A stretch of 64,000 bases of DNA. Source: Bacteroidales bacterium. GTDB taxonomy: Bacteria; Bacteroidota; Bacteroidia; Bacteroidales; UBA932. A model generated the notes under the pieces. That model made no database searches, was not told the origin of the DNA, and saw only the letters and a list, made by a program, of their open reading frames with translations. The position numbers and the translations under genes are program-made. The DNA is taken from assembly GCA_017962375.1 (NCBI GenBank), contig JAGCVJ010000011.1:186001-250000 (forward strand), written 5' to 3'. Below are positions 16,409 through 25,452 of the stretch, one piece after another (positions within the stretch are counted from its first letter, which is position 1; each line of letters opens with the position of its first letter).

Positions 16409-18985
16409 CTACTCTATTTTGAGCTTGCTGGATACCAGTTTGCCGTCTGAGGTAACTCCTTCAAGAGTAACTGTATATCCATTGAGAAGATCAGACGTGT
16501 AGAACGTGAAATCAATGTTGCCGTCCTTGTCTGCCTTGAGAGATGGGTTCCAGTACAAAGACGAGCGTCTGTCGGCACCGCTTCTTATGATTTTTTTGCC
16601 TTGGGTGGCATATTGTGGAATATAGTATTTCTTTGGCTTCTGCCAGCCAAGCGGCTTGCCTTGGCTTACGTGCCAGAGAGATCTGACGATATCCTTAACC
16701 TTCAACAAAACGACAGCAACATCTTCGGAGGTGCCGAACCCAAATTGTGCTCCCATAGCAAAAGGCATAGCTTCTATTCCTCTTAAATAGACAACAGCTT
16801 CTACTTCATCCATCATTATCGTCTCGATAAATTCCCAGGACGGTTCCCTGATTCCGTTGATATAAACTATGATAGGCAGCCATGTAAGAGATTCCTGGTT
16901 CTCCATATTGAAAAGGTTCAAAACCGCACTATGGGTCCGGCATACAACCTGTCGTGCTGTTTGTGTCTGGCGAATTCTCAAGCCGGGGCAGCTCTCGGCA
17001 AGATAACTTACCACATCATAACTCTTGTAAGGAGTCAGACGCCTGCCCTGCCTGATTTGGTCGCTGCGGAATTCATATAGTGGCAGTGGGGAAATCCCCG
17101 GCAAGGAGCGCTTGTTGCCATAGACTGTGATAGGATTGAGCTGGTATGACAAGTCTCCTCCCGCGTCATAATAGTTGTTGGTAACTATCTCAGCGACTTT
17201 AGGGCTGTATGTGAACTTCTCTTTGTTGAAGGTCATTTTTGTTAGCGGAGCAAAGGCGTCCTCATATATTTCAGGACGATAATGACGGTTGCCGGCAATA
17301 TTGGAGGCGCTTACCAGGAATGTGGTGCTGTCCGGGAAATTTATGTCCTTTAGCTCAAAATACCCCTCCTTGTCTATCTGGCCCATTGCGGCAAAATTGA
17401 TCTTAGGGGCTATGAAACCGACAATTGTTGCCTTTTTCTTTCTGAGAAAGCCTCTCTTTACCTGCCCGGCGATGCTCTGGATGTATTCCCTTCCGTATTT
17501 TGGCATCGGATACTGACCGGAGAGAATGGCTGGAAGGTCATAGTACTCCCACCCCTGAGTAAGCATCAGCAGGTCTATGTCGGACATCCTTTTCTCCAGA
17601 GGAATGCTGTCTGTGAAGAAACGCTGAGGGTTTTCTATGTTTCCGCGGATTTCGGAAGACAGGAGGAAATGAGATATGATATTATCTCCCAGATTGCTGC
17701 ACGGCGAGAGCAGGTTGTCTGAAACCGAGGCTGAGAAATTCCCGCCCTCTTTTGTTCCAATTTTGAAACTGCATCTTACCGGACTGCGCCGTGTCAAACT
17801 GTCTTTTGAAGATCCTGACAAGTAATAGCTTGGCATTGCGTCTGCCTTGACAGTGGTGTCCGGCATCACAAAGAATGAACGTTTGGCCAGTATGTTGCCG
17901 TTTCTGTCGCATACAACGGCATTGTTGATACCTGAGGCCATTCCTGATACGGGAAGGTTCACTCGCATTACTCTTGACAATGGCTCGTTGTAATAGATTT
18001 CATTCCTGTCTGCAAGCAGGAACCGCAACGAGTCCGCATTAATGCCGCCGCATACAAACATCCTTGCCTCTATGACATCTTCCTGGGGACGGAGTGATAT
18101 GGCCACGCCTTCTGACTCAACTTCAGGAAGATCTGTCTTCTTCTTCACTCCCCGAATATCTTCAACTACAGCATGGTAGATTTTCCCGGGGCTTTGCGGG
18201 GAAAGCAAGACACTTCCGAACCCGTATTCATCGGTTGAGAATGACGCCACCTCCTCATTTTTCTGGTTATAGATAACACCTTTTGCCTGCTGGCCGAGCC
18301 CTTCATTGTCTATCAGCTTGATGCCTACAATGTTAGGTATGCCTGCAAGCATCCTTCCGCTTTCAGGAAGGAACTGGCAGTCCAGGGTTCCAACTCTCCT
18401 TATCTTGTGGAACGGGTTCTCGCTACCTATGTCTTCATAGAATGAATCATTTCTTATTTTCTTCTTCTCCAGACTTTTGAGGTAGTCGTCCTTTACCGGA
18501 TTCATTATGGAAACCGTCTTGCTGAAGAGATACTCTGGCTCCTTATTGAGATTCCAGTAAGTGAATGCGCGTATCTTGGCATAGCCGGAATTGGAATCGT
18601 CAGAAATAGGAAGATAGCCCTGGAACACATCTCCCACCTGCTTAATCTTGACACGCTTCTCCATATAAGGCATCTCTTCATATCTTCCTGAAATCAAGTT
18701 CTTTGAAACTATCATTCTTGTCAGCTCAACATAGATATAACGGCTCTCTGGATTGGAGGACAAGACAGAGGCGTTAATCACATAGCCCTTGAACCATATA
18801 GTATCACCAATGGCATATACATCCTTGTCTGTCTGCAGATACACTTTCTCAGGCGAAAGATTGGTTACATACGCGTCATATCTTTCCTCAAAAGTTTGGG
18901 GAACCTTCAGGGAATCAGAGTGCTGACCAATTAGAAAGGCCGGATAAAGCAGGAAAAGTATGAAAAGATATAACTTGCTTATCAT
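16409..18985 (-). CDS. MG2-like / TonB-plug-type outer-envelope protein
   Basis: 858 residues from the ATG at 18985, which begins a signal peptide (MISKLYLFILFLLYPAFLIG). Residues about 35-150 look like an alpha-2-macroglobulin-type MG2 domain (EKVYLQTDKDVYAIGDTIWF). Further beta domains follow, then a region near 650-760 resembling a TonB-receptor plug (SYDVVSYLAESCPGLRIRQ, IIVYINGIREPSW), and a final beta domain (DKDGNIDFTFYTSDLLNGY). Such proteins are common in Bacteroidota and their function is not established. Last gene of a four-gene minus-strand set (22811 to 16409) inside the holA-alr island. No barrel was seen. Confidence 0.72.
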   Translation of the reverse strand: MISKLYLFILFLLYPAFLIGQHSDSLKVPQTFEERYDAYVTNLSPEKVYLQTDKDVYAIGDTIWFKGYVINASVLSSNPESRYIYVELTRMIVSKNLISGRYEEMPYMEKRVKIKQVGDVFQGYLPISDDSNSGYAKIRAFTYWNLNKEPEYLFSKTVSIMNPVKDDYLKSLEKKKIRNDSFYEDIGSENPFHKIRRVGTLDCQFLPESGRMLAGIPNIVGIKLIDNEGLGQQAKGVIYNQKNEEVASFSTDEYGFGSVLLSPQSPGKIYHAVVEDIRGVKKKTDLPEVESEGVAISLRPQEDVIEARMFVCGGINADSLRFLLADRNEIYYNEPLSRVMRVNLPVSGMASGINNAVVCDRNGNILAKRSFFVMPDTTVKADAMPSYYLSGSSKDSLTRRSPVRCSFKIGTKEGGNFSASVSDNLLSPCSNLGDNIISHFLLSSEIRGNIENPQRFFTDSIPLEKRMSDIDLLMLTQGWEYYDLPAILSGQYPMPKYGREYIQSIAGQVKRGFLRKKKATIVGFIAPKINFAAMGQIDKEGYFELKDINFPDSTTFLVSASNIAGNRHYRPEIYEDAFAPLTKMTFNKEKFTYSPKVAEIVTNNYYDAGGDLSYQLNPITVYGNKRSLPGISPLPLYEFRSDQIRQGRRLTPYKSYDVVSYLAESCPGLRIRQTQTARQVVCRTHSAVLNLFNMENQESLTWLPIIVYINGIREPSWEFIETIMMDEVEAVVYLRGIEAMPFAMGAQFGFGTSEDVAVVLLKVKDIVRSLWHVSQGKPLGWQKPKKYYIPQYATQGKKIIRSGADRRSSLYWNPSLKADKDGNIDFTFYTSDLLNGYTVTLEGVTSDGKLVSSKLKIE

Positions 18986-19049
18986 AATACGACACACATC
19001 TGTTACTGGTTAAGATATAATAATTAACCAAAATAAACATTGTTTGAAT

Positions 19050-20669
19050 TTATGGTTCCTGACAAGGTATGACGATATTGGCATTGCCTTTTGAGCCTCC
19101 CATCAGCGGGCCAACGGTATCAGGTCCAGAGGTGCGTTTGAAGTATGCCATCATATAAGGAACCACATCGTCCCTGCAGGTTGCAAACCAGCACCATCCT
19201 GCCACTCCGGCATCATAATAGCTTCCGGCAGAATAAGTTCTTCCACCAACACCTGGGAAATGAATCAGCTTTCCGGTTTTCCATCCTTCAGTGTAGAAAT
19301 AATAACCTTCTCCTAGTTTTAAAGATTCAGTGCTATTAATGTTGTCCAATTCATTCGTCCAGTTGCCGTCTTTTGTGAAACCGGTAAACGAAACAGCCGG
19401 CGGCACCGTAAATCCTGCAGGTGACGGGTCATAAACTGTTTTCTCAGGATAATTGACCAAATAATTACCCGGGGTAGCATTTGCACTCCACAAATTGGAG
19501 TACTTGTTGTCCATATTTTGACTCATATTGAATGATCCCGGATTCTGGATGTAGGCTTTTATATCATCCTTGAGAGACTTGCTGGTAAAGCTTCCGTCGA
19601 TAAAGCCCTTAGGTCCGTAATAACCCTTGTTGGTGTTGCCGCCGGAACCTTTTGATCCAAGCATCGGGTCTTTTCTTCCCCATTGATACAGAACACAGTT
19701 GCCGTAAACATCCCCGTTCTTGCTCTTATCCGACTTCGGTTCGCACCAGCCAAGGTACACAGGCAAGAAGTTGAATGTCCGTGAAACATTCTTGACAGGT
19801 ATCGGAGTAAGGTCCACATCCGTAACCCATATATGCCAGCTCCAGGCAACAAGGCCTTCTGCGTCATATGCCGCAACAATGGCGTTGCCTTGAGTGAAGT
19901 TTGCTTTGTCCAGATAGAAAGTCACATACTTGTTTTCCTTGGTTCCGCCGTTTCCAGTCATCGCGATACCTTCAACAAGGTTCTCGCTGTCCTGCCAGAT
20001 CAAACCGGTCTTGGAAATGGAGTATTTCTGGCTTACCCACGGGTCTTTTGCGTCGTTTCCTGTGCCGATACCAGCTCCCTTGTGATCCAGGAAGTTTGTC
20101 AAGATTGTTTCTCCGCTTGCCAAAGAAACATATGCTCCTCTGTTGGTAGCGCCATTCTTTATGGCATTGCCGTAAACCATAGGAATCTTGTAGAAGCCAG
20201 GCTTGGAAACAACATAGCAGTTTGCCGTGGTGCGGGAAACAGTATTGCCGTATATATCCATCAGAGACAAGTCTATGGCGGCATCCAAAACTGTGACCGT
20301 GCAGGAAGCACTCTTGCCACCGGCAGTGGCCTTTATCGTTGTAGTTCCAGCAGCTTTTGCAGAAATAATTCCGTCAGAAGTAACTGTGGCCACGGATGTA
20401 TTCGTAGATGACCAAGTGATGGTTTTGTTGGTGGCGTTTGCCGGCTTTACCTCGGCTTCAAGCGCAAGGGTTCCGCCTTTTTCCAAATATCCCTTTCCAG
20501 TACTTATAGTTACGGAAGTAACGGCAACCTCCCCTCCCGGAGTGGGAGTAGGGGTCGGCGTAGGAGTAGGGTCGATGGAATGACCTCCGGAGCCGGAGCA
20601 TCCCGCTACTGCCAAAGCAACACCCAATAGGGTAATTGCTCTATTTCGAAGTTTAAATATTGTTTTCAT
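19050..20669 (-). CDS. Lipoprotein with Big2 Ig-like domain and PT linker
   Basis: 539 residues. Lipoprotein signal ending LAVAGCSGSGG, then a Pro-Thr repeat linker (PTPTPTPTPTP), then a bacterial Ig-like group 2 domain (VTSVTISTGKGYLEKGGTLA, VATVTSDGIISAKAAGTTTI). The remaining 400 residues start with TTANCYVVSKPGFYKIPMVY, a pattern I have seen in Bacteroidales surface lipoproteins, and are aromatic- and Gly-rich. Probably a surface adhesin or glycan-binding protein; the binding partner is unknown. Spaced 12 bp from the upstream gene, so probably in an operon. Confidence 0.78.
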   Translation of the reverse strand: MKTIFKLRNRAITLLGVALAVAGCSGSGGHSIDPTPTPTPTPTPGGEVAVTSVTISTGKGYLEKGGTLALEAEVKPANATNKTITWSSTNTSVATVTSDGIISAKAAGTTTIKATAGGKSASCTVTVLDAAIDLSLMDIYGNTVSRTTANCYVVSKPGFYKIPMVYGNAIKNGATNRGAYVSLASGETILTNFLDHKGAGIGTGNDAKDPWVSQKYSISKTGLIWQDSENLVEGIAMTGNGGTKENKYVTFYLDKANFTQGNAIVAAYDAEGLVAWSWHIWVTDVDLTPIPVKNVSRTFNFLPVYLGWCEPKSDKSKNGDVYGNCVLYQWGRKDPMLGSKGSGGNTNKGYYGPKGFIDGSFTSKSLKDDIKAYIQNPGSFNMSQNMDNKYSNLWSANATPGNYLVNYPEKTVYDPSPAGFTVPPAVSFTGFTKDGNWTNELDNINSTESLKLGEGYYFYTEGWKTGKLIHFPGVGGRTYSAGSYYDAGVAGWCWFATCRDDVVPYMMAYFKRTSGPDTVGPLMGGSKGNANIVIPCQEP

Positions 20670-20681
20670 GACTGTATGTTT

Positions 20682-21782
20682 TTAGTTCAATCTGATGTCG
20701 GTCAGGGCTTCAATTGTTTTTTCAGGTTTGTTTTTCTTGGAAAAGACAATGTCAAAGCTCTGGAAGTCTTCTCCGTTTACAGGAAAGACTAGAGTCAAAA
20801 ACCTTGAGCCGCCAGGGGGGCGCACATCGTAGAAAACCTTGGAACTGCTAATTGTCTGGTCACCGATTTTTATAGATGCACTGTAATTCTTGTGCTTAAA
20901 GTCTATAGACAGCAAATTATTGTCCTCAACCAGGCAAACCAGACCTTCATCCAATTTCTTTACCAGGAATAAGTTCAGATTATTGTTTGTTGACTGGCAA
21001 TATGGCAGGAAATGGATATCAGCAGGCATATTGGAATTCGCGAACAAAGCGTAATATGAGTCTTCGTCAGAAATTAGGCATTTGCGCATTTTCATATCGT
21101 TTCCATAAGCCCTCATCATTAGGTAAACCATAGCGCAGTCAGAAGCAAGAAACTTGAAATCACCTCTGCTGTCCAGAGCTTGGGTTATCCACAGTTTGTT
21201 TCTGGTTCCGTCTGCCAGTTCATAGGCTTCCACAATTATTGCTTTATTGATTTGCTCCTCATTCTTTTGTCTGGCAGCATATTTCTTTTCTCCCTTGTCG
21301 GAATGTGCAGAATTCATAGGCTGTGGAGTGTATGTTCCCTCTTTGCCCGTGCCATATAATACAGGGATATTGTTCACCATATCCTTATCGTATCCGGATA
21401 GGTAGTAAGTATGATCTCCAGCCGTGGCCAAAGGGCCGTTACCGTTTCTTGGAGCCTTGGTGACATCCATTGAACTGTTCCAGTAGTCAACGGTTGCCAC
21501 AACATAGAAATCCGCATTAAGGCTGTCCGTTGCAGGAGTGGCTCCTCTCAAAATCAAAGACTCTTCCAGATAACGTGCAAAGGCCTCCTTTTGCGAATTG
21601 TAATCAGAAGGAAGAATGGCATTGTAGTTAACTGTGGAGATATAAAACTTCTTGCCGGTGAAATCATAATTCCCGGAAGCGCTAATGTCTGAATACAAAT
21701 ATGGCGGCTTGGAATAAGGCTGCGCGATCAAGCTGCCACCCAGACATATTATAAGAGCTAAAAGATAAAGTTTGGTTTTCAT
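20682..21782 (-). CDS. Secreted protein, member 1 of a three-paralog family
   Basis: 366 residues with signal peptide MKTKLYLLALIICLGGSLIA. Shares with the proteins at 21795-22811 and 25449-26558 the pattern GNYDFTGKKFYI, then about 40 residues later YLEESLILRGA, then an alternating strand (ADFYVVATVDY) and a C-terminus of the form FDIVFSKKNK..EALTDIR. The early topology (xxKKFYI.., L..xG, AD.xV.V) recalls DUF4136-type envelope lipoproteins, but no lipobox is present. Function unknown. It lies 12 bp from both neighbours within the accessory island. Confidence 0.65.
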   Translation of the reverse strand: MKTKLYLLALIICLGGSLIAQPYSKPPYLYSDISASGNYDFTGKKFYISTVNYNAILPSDYNSQKEAFARYLEESLILRGATPATDSLNADFYVVATVDYWNSSMDVTKAPRNGNGPLATAGDHTYYLSGYDKDMVNNIPVLYGTGKEGTYTPQPMNSAHSDKGEKKYAARQKNEEQINKAIIVEAYELADGTRNKLWITQALDSRGDFKFLASDCAMVYLMMRAYGNDMKMRKCLISDEDSYYALFANSNMPADIHFLPYCQSTNNNLNLFLVKKLDEGLVCLVEDNNLLSIDFKHKNYSASIKIGDQTISSSKVFYDVRPPGGSRFLTLVFPVNGEDFQSFDIVFSKKNKPEKTIEALTDIRLN

Positions 21783-21794
21783 AATATGTATGTA

Positions 21795-22811
21795 TTAGCA
21801 GTTAATATTCTTGAATGATAGTATTTCCTTGCCGTTCTTCCTGAATATCAAATCAGGAGAGCCGGAAAGGTCTATATCGTCGTTGAATTCAAAATACAGC
21901 GTGTTCTTGCCCCAGGCTTTGGCAAAAGTAAAGCCGTTGACAGAACTGTGCTGTTTTCCGCCGCTCACAAAAATGGCGCGGTGGTCTTCTATTCTGTAAA
22001 ACTTGAACAGCTTCTTCAGGTTGGTAATTCCCACAAATGTTTTTCCCGATGATTTGATAATGAATCTGAGGCTCTCGTTTTTTGAGGCGGAGCACTCCGG
22101 ATTAACATATAATTGGTCATCACCGGAACCGAGATTGCAGAAGACCTTAAATGCAGGCTCGTCGTCAGAGATGGCAAAATCCTGGTTGTTGACACGAGTT
22201 CCCAGCCGTCCCAAAGAAGAAAACATCATTACAGGCACCATATCTGAAAACAGCGCGTCGGATTTGAGGGAAATCGCTGAGGACCATAAAGTAGAACCGT
22301 TTAAGTCCTTTACCTTGATTTTCAGGTCTGCAGAAGAAACGGTCACCTGCCTGTGGTCATAGGTAAAAACCTGTGAAACAACCCTTCCGTTCTGGAAAGA
22401 TACAGGTGCCACAGGTTCCATATTCTTGTTTCTGGTTATGGTCAAGACTCCACCGGTATAAGGAGACTTGGCTGGATAACTGCCGCCGCTTATAGGCCAC
22501 TCGTCTTTCATTTTAGCTTCAAAATCATATTCAACGATAAAGTCTGAAGACTCTTTGGAATTAGCCTCAACAGCTCCCTGCAATTCCAGGGCTCTGGAGA
22601 TAAACCATGCGCATTCCAGGTAATCCTCGTATGACGCCCGAAGAACAGATTCATCTTTGTTTATTTCAGACGAGTCCTTTATCGCGATATAAAACTTCTT
22701 GCCCTTTAGATCGTAGTTCCCATTTGATTTGAAGAAGACGCGGTATGACGAAGAGTACAGGCAAGTACTCGCAAGCAACATCAAAAGAAATAAAATCCGT
22801 TTCATCTTCAT
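21795..22811 (-). CDS. Secreted protein, member 2 of a three-paralog family
   Basis: 338 residues from the ATG at 22811 (MKMKRILFLLMLLASTCLYS, signal peptide); an ATG at 22805 is also possible. Shares GNYDLKGKKFYI, a helix ending ISRALELQGA and the C-terminus DLIFRKNGKEILSFKNI with its two paralogs. Its first codons and the whole upstream region are nearly identical to those of the paralog starting at 26558. First gene of the set running down to 16409. Function unknown. Confidence 0.65.
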   Translation of the reverse strand: MKMKRILFLLMLLASTCLYSSSYRVFFKSNGNYDLKGKKFYIAIKDSSEINKDESVLRASYEDYLECAWFISRALELQGAVEANSKESSDFIVEYDFEAKMKDEWPISGGSYPAKSPYTGGVLTITRNKNMEPVAPVSFQNGRVVSQVFTYDHRQVTVSSADLKIKVKDLNGSTLWSSAISLKSDALFSDMVPVMMFSSLGRLGTRVNNQDFAISDDEPAFKVFCNLGSGDDQLYVNPECSASKNESLRFIIKSSGKTFVGITNLKKLFKFYRIEDHRAIFVSGGKQHSSVNGFTFAKAWGKNTLYFEFNDDIDLSGSPDLIFRKNGKEILSFKNINC

Positions 22812-23087
22812 TTGTTTTTTGTTCGCCAACGCAATATAATGAAAAGAATTTTAAAATGAAAGATTTTGCTTTTTTTTTTCTAAAAATTTTGAATTTGAAG
22901 GGCTGAATTGTTTGCGTTGTGAAACAAGAGAGTTACAAAATTGACAATTTTTAAATAAAAAAGCATCCTGCAATGAAAATGCAAGATGCTTCTTGTCTTG
23001 AAGTGATAATATGTTACTTTACAACCACTCTCTTTACTCGTCTGGCAATGGAGGTGTAGACCTCGTAAGGGATGGTCTGGAGAACCT
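22802..23087. repeat. 285-bp direct repeat, copy 1
   Basis: Nearly identical to 26548-26835. It carries, in minus-strand order, the last 25 codons of alr, a terminator hairpin, an AT-rich promoter stretch and the first codons (MKMKR) of a secreted protein. The alr-tail part (23013-23087) is identical; the rest has scattered changes, including a compensatory pair in the hairpin. It marks a duplication associated with expansion of the secreted-protein cluster. Confidence 0.9.
22955..22991 (-). terminator. Terminator hairpin, duplicated copy of the alr terminator
   Basis: AAGCATC..TGCA and TGCA..GATGCTT (22961-22991) form a stem that on the minus strand is followed by TTTTTTATTT. Relative to the copy at 26708-26738, one stem base and its partner have both changed, so pairing is kept. 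Here it would end transcripts from the ATPase gene at 23150. Confidence 0.7.
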
Positions 23088-23148
23088 ATTGCCTGGTCAA
23101 TCTGCGGAGCCCTTCTGAACGCCCTTCTGACAAAGCTTTTTGTATAGG
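23013..23148. pseudogene. Mosaic of alr and holA gene fragments
   Basis: Three gene pieces are joined end to end. 23013-23087 is the last 25 codons of alr (minus strand, identical to 26761-26835). 23085-23110 matches an internal alr segment (27281-27305 region, APQIDQAIG) with one synonymous change. 23109-23147 matches the last 13 codons plus stop of holA (plus strand, GALLNALLTKLFV) with five changes, all synonymous. The junctions carry short shared sequences (CCT, CGGAGC). None can be expressed as a gene. Confidence 0.85.
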
Positions 23149-23149
23149 G

Positions 23150-24499
23150 CTATAGTTTATTTGGATGTTCTTTTAGAAATCGCTTTACCATAAACGTCAG
23201 GAAATAGGGAAATGTGTAGAACTTGCCATTCCAGCCGATGTTTTTGTAGCCCAGTTTGATGCCATAGTGAATATCAGAATAGGAATTCCAATCAATTAGA
23301 TGATTCAGAGATGCTGTAGCGCCATCGTTGGATTTCACTTCAACAGGGATCAAGGTATTTGCATCCCGAACAAAGAAATCCATTTCCAGAGCGGGGTTAT
23401 CTTTCTTGAAAAAGTACAGGTCCTTGTACCCTGATTTTACGAGCATTTCTCCAACGATATTCTCATATATGGCACCTTCGTATGTGCCAAAGTTCTTGTT
23501 AGCCCTGAGATCTTCTTGGGCTTCCTCATCAAGCGATGCAATGAGAAGCCCTGTGTCATGGTAATAGATTTTATAGTTATTGGCTTCATAATTGCCCTTG
23601 AGTGGAAGCTCTGCCTTGTCAAGACAGTAGGCAACATTAATAACCCCAGCTTCTTTCAGCCAATCCACACAGCCTACATACTCGCGGTTGCGAGCTCCTT
23701 TTGCCACCTTCGTTACCTGGAATTTTTTGTTGTCCTTGGCAAGAAAGGTGGAAATATGATTATATATAGCCAGTATCTTCGCCTTGTCAGTTTCTTTGGC
23801 ATATTTCGTAATATCTTCCTCGTAGTCTTTAAGGAGTTGCCGCTGGATTTTTAAAGTTCCTCCAAAATGGCCGTTGCTGATATAGGTCTTAATTACCTCA
23901 GGCATTCCTCCAAGTGTCATATAGTCTCGGAAAACATCCATCATAGTGTCCATTTCAAGCTTGGAAAAAGGCATCAGGTAAAGCATGTGAGTATAAAGAT
24001 CCTCTATTTGGGCGGGGGAATATCCCTTTGCCCAAAGGAATTCCTCAAAGTCCATAGAATACATCTCATAATCATCTTTAAAGCCGACGGCATTAGATTC
24101 AATCTCTTCATAATAAATACCCATCAAAGAGCCAGAACAGATTACGTCAAACCTCTTGTCTTGGCAAAAGGATTTAAGTGAAGTAGCACAGTCTGGGCAT
24201 TTCTGAAGCTCATCAAAGAAAATAAGTGTTTTGCCAGGGATGAACTCCCAAGATGGCTCAAGAAGTGAAATGTTCTTGATAATGGTATCTACCTCATACC
24301 CGTCATCGAAAATACCCCTGAATTTCTTCTGGAGCACAAAGTTTATTTCTAGGACAGACTCATAGTTTGCCTTGCCGAAAGCCCTTACTGACTCTGTCTT
24401 TCCAATTTGCCTGGCACCCTTGATGATAAGAGGTTTGTGGTTAGGGTTCTGTTTCCAAGCTTCTAGATAGCTATCTATCTTTCTTTTAAGTAGTTTCAT
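23150..24499 (-). CDS. AAA-type ATPase with C-terminal DUF4143 domain
   Basis: 449 residues from the ATG at 24499; upstream in-frame codons lack the family start MKLLKRKIDSYLEAW. N-terminal ATPase with Walker A GARQIGKT and Walker B TLIFFDELQKCP, followed by SGSLMGI. The C-terminal DUF4143 part contains EMDFFV..TLIPVEVKSN, a D..ExK arrangement like a restriction-endonuclease fold. Many Bacteroidota genomes carry multiple copies; cellular role unsettled. It ends 2 bp after the alr/holA mosaic and is followed by the duplicated terminator. Probably brought in with the island. Confidence 0.88.
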   Translation of the reverse strand: MKLLKRKIDSYLEAWKQNPNHKPLIIKGARQIGKTESVRAFGKANYESVLEINFVLQKKFRGIFDDGYEVDTIIKNISLLEPSWEFIPGKTLIFFDELQKCPDCATSLKSFCQDKRFDVICSGSLMGIYYEEIESNAVGFKDDYEMYSMDFEEFLWAKGYSPAQIEDLYTHMLYLMPFSKLEMDTMMDVFRDYMTLGGMPEVIKTYISNGHFGGTLKIQRQLLKDYEEDITKYAKETDKAKILAIYNHISTFLAKDNKKFQVTKVAKGARNREYVGCVDWLKEAGVINVAYCLDKAELPLKGNYEANNYKIYYHDTGLLIASLDEEAQEDLRANKNFGTYEGAIYENIVGEMLVKSGYKDLYFFKKDNPALEMDFFVRDANTLIPVEVKSNDGATASLNHLIDWNSYSDIHYGIKLGYKNIGWNGKFYTFPYFLTFMVKRFLKEHPNKL

Positions 24500-24582
24500 A
24501 GTTAAAATCACAAAATCCGGTACAAATATAAGCACTTTTTCACATATTTTGGAATAAATATGGATATTTTTCCACATTTTAA

Positions 24583-24687
24583 GTCTATTCCTGCTCTATT
24601 TTGCCCGACAACTACAAAACAAAAGCCCCCGGCTTCATCAACGAGGCCAGGAACTTTTATAACGCCAATAAAGACAGTTTGCTTTAA
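24583..24687 (+). pseudogene. 3' remnant of an unidentified plus-strand gene
   Basis: An open frame without a start codon runs to TAA at 24685-24687, reading PDNYKTKAPGFINEARNF and YNANKDSLL at its end. It looks like a real protein C-terminus (good codon use, charged helix). The preceding bases ATTCCTGCTCTATTTTG (24587-24603) match the 3' end of the MG2-like gene at 16403-16419 with one mismatch, so this is another recombination junction. The parent gene is not in the window. Confidence 0.5.
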
Positions 24688-24907
24688 TTATAATAATTCG
24701 GATACATTGTAGGGCTTACAGGTACATTGTCTCTGTCCGTAGCAGGATTATAAACCCAGCGGCCTTTGTCTTTAAGACGCTGGAGCCACATTTCTCTTCT
24801 TATTGCATCATTCTTTGGATCATACCCCCCGGACTTGCTCAAACAGTTTCTCCTATCAGGCATAATAACAAAAGAAAAAATGTAATCTTCAGCGTATATG
24901 CTTTCAT
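24684..24907 (-). pseudogene. Small secreted-protein gene with a frameshift
   Basis: From the ATG at 24907 the reading is MKAYTLKITFFLLLLCLIGE, a good signal peptide, but it stops after 22 codons. In the -1 frame an open stretch continues to TAA at 24684 and encodes SKSGGYDPKNDAIRREMWLQ, then RLKDKGRWVYNPATDRDN and a Tyr/Asn-rich end. A 59-codon ORF starting at the ATG at 24863 covers the second part alone. The likely reading is one small exported protein broken by an indel. Tyr-rich C-termini also occur in its upstream neighbour. The remaining gene-free parts of 24500-24930 show nothing else. Confidence 0.5.
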
Positions 24908-24930
24908 AAAACTAACTATATATAAGATAT

Positions 24931-25452
24931 TTATGGATGGTAATATCCAGAACGGTCTCCAAAGAAAGGATCCTTGCCGGAGACAGCCGGATTCCAATAA
25001 TGATTGTAATAATATGTCCTGTATCCCAAATCTTTATTCTCTGTGGGTTCCTTGAAGTCTCTCGGGGTTATCCAGCGGAAGTCGAACCTTACTGTCACGG
25101 TACAAGGTATAGGGCCTTCTTCCGAATAACCGGGAGTCATATGTTTTTTGCGGGTGAAATTCTTGCACAGATTCAAAAGATGACTGTCAACAGTATTGCT
25201 TCCTGAAGTCTCAATAATTTCCGCTTTTTTCAATGAACCGTCATCGTTAAAAAGAAAACTGACTACCGGATGATACTCTCTTTCTCTGGCCGGGCTGTTA
25301 CGGAATTCATATTGGATGTATTTGTATACAGCCTGCTGAAAAACCTCACCTTTGAACTTTGGAAATTCCTTCAGATGGCTGTCGCCTGTCTGGGCCGAAA
25401 CATTCAACGGTACCAACAGGGCTAATGCGAACAAATAAAATAACTTCTTCAT
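24931..25452 (-). CDS. Periplasmic protein with TonB C-terminal-like domain
   Basis: 173 residues. Signal peptide MKKLFYLFALALLVPLNVSA. Residues about 60-130 follow the TonB C-terminal pattern: a strand with a DDGSLKKAEIIETSG turn, a helix, then PIPCTVTVRFDF. There is no N-terminal membrane anchor like true TonB, so it is not an energy transducer by itself. The C-terminal 40 residues are rich in Tyr, Asn and Pro. The start overlaps the stop of the upstream paralog gene by 4 bp (ATGA), indicating translational coupling. Confidence 0.75.
   Translation of the reverse strand: MKKLFYLFALALLVPLNVSAQTGDSHLKEFPKFKGEVFQQAVYKYIQYEFRNSPAREREYHPVVSFLFNDDGSLKKAEIIETSGSNTVDSHLLNLCKNFTRKKHMTPGYSEEGPIPCTVTVRFDFRWITPRDFKEPTENKDLGYRTYYYNHYWNPAVSGKDPFFGDRSGYYHP

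Noticed and set aside
20530..20580. Tandem hexamer repeat suggestive of CRISPR or phase variation
   Set aside because: It encodes the in-frame Pro-Thr linker of the Big2 lipoprotein; there are no spacers, and variation keeps the frame only in sixes.
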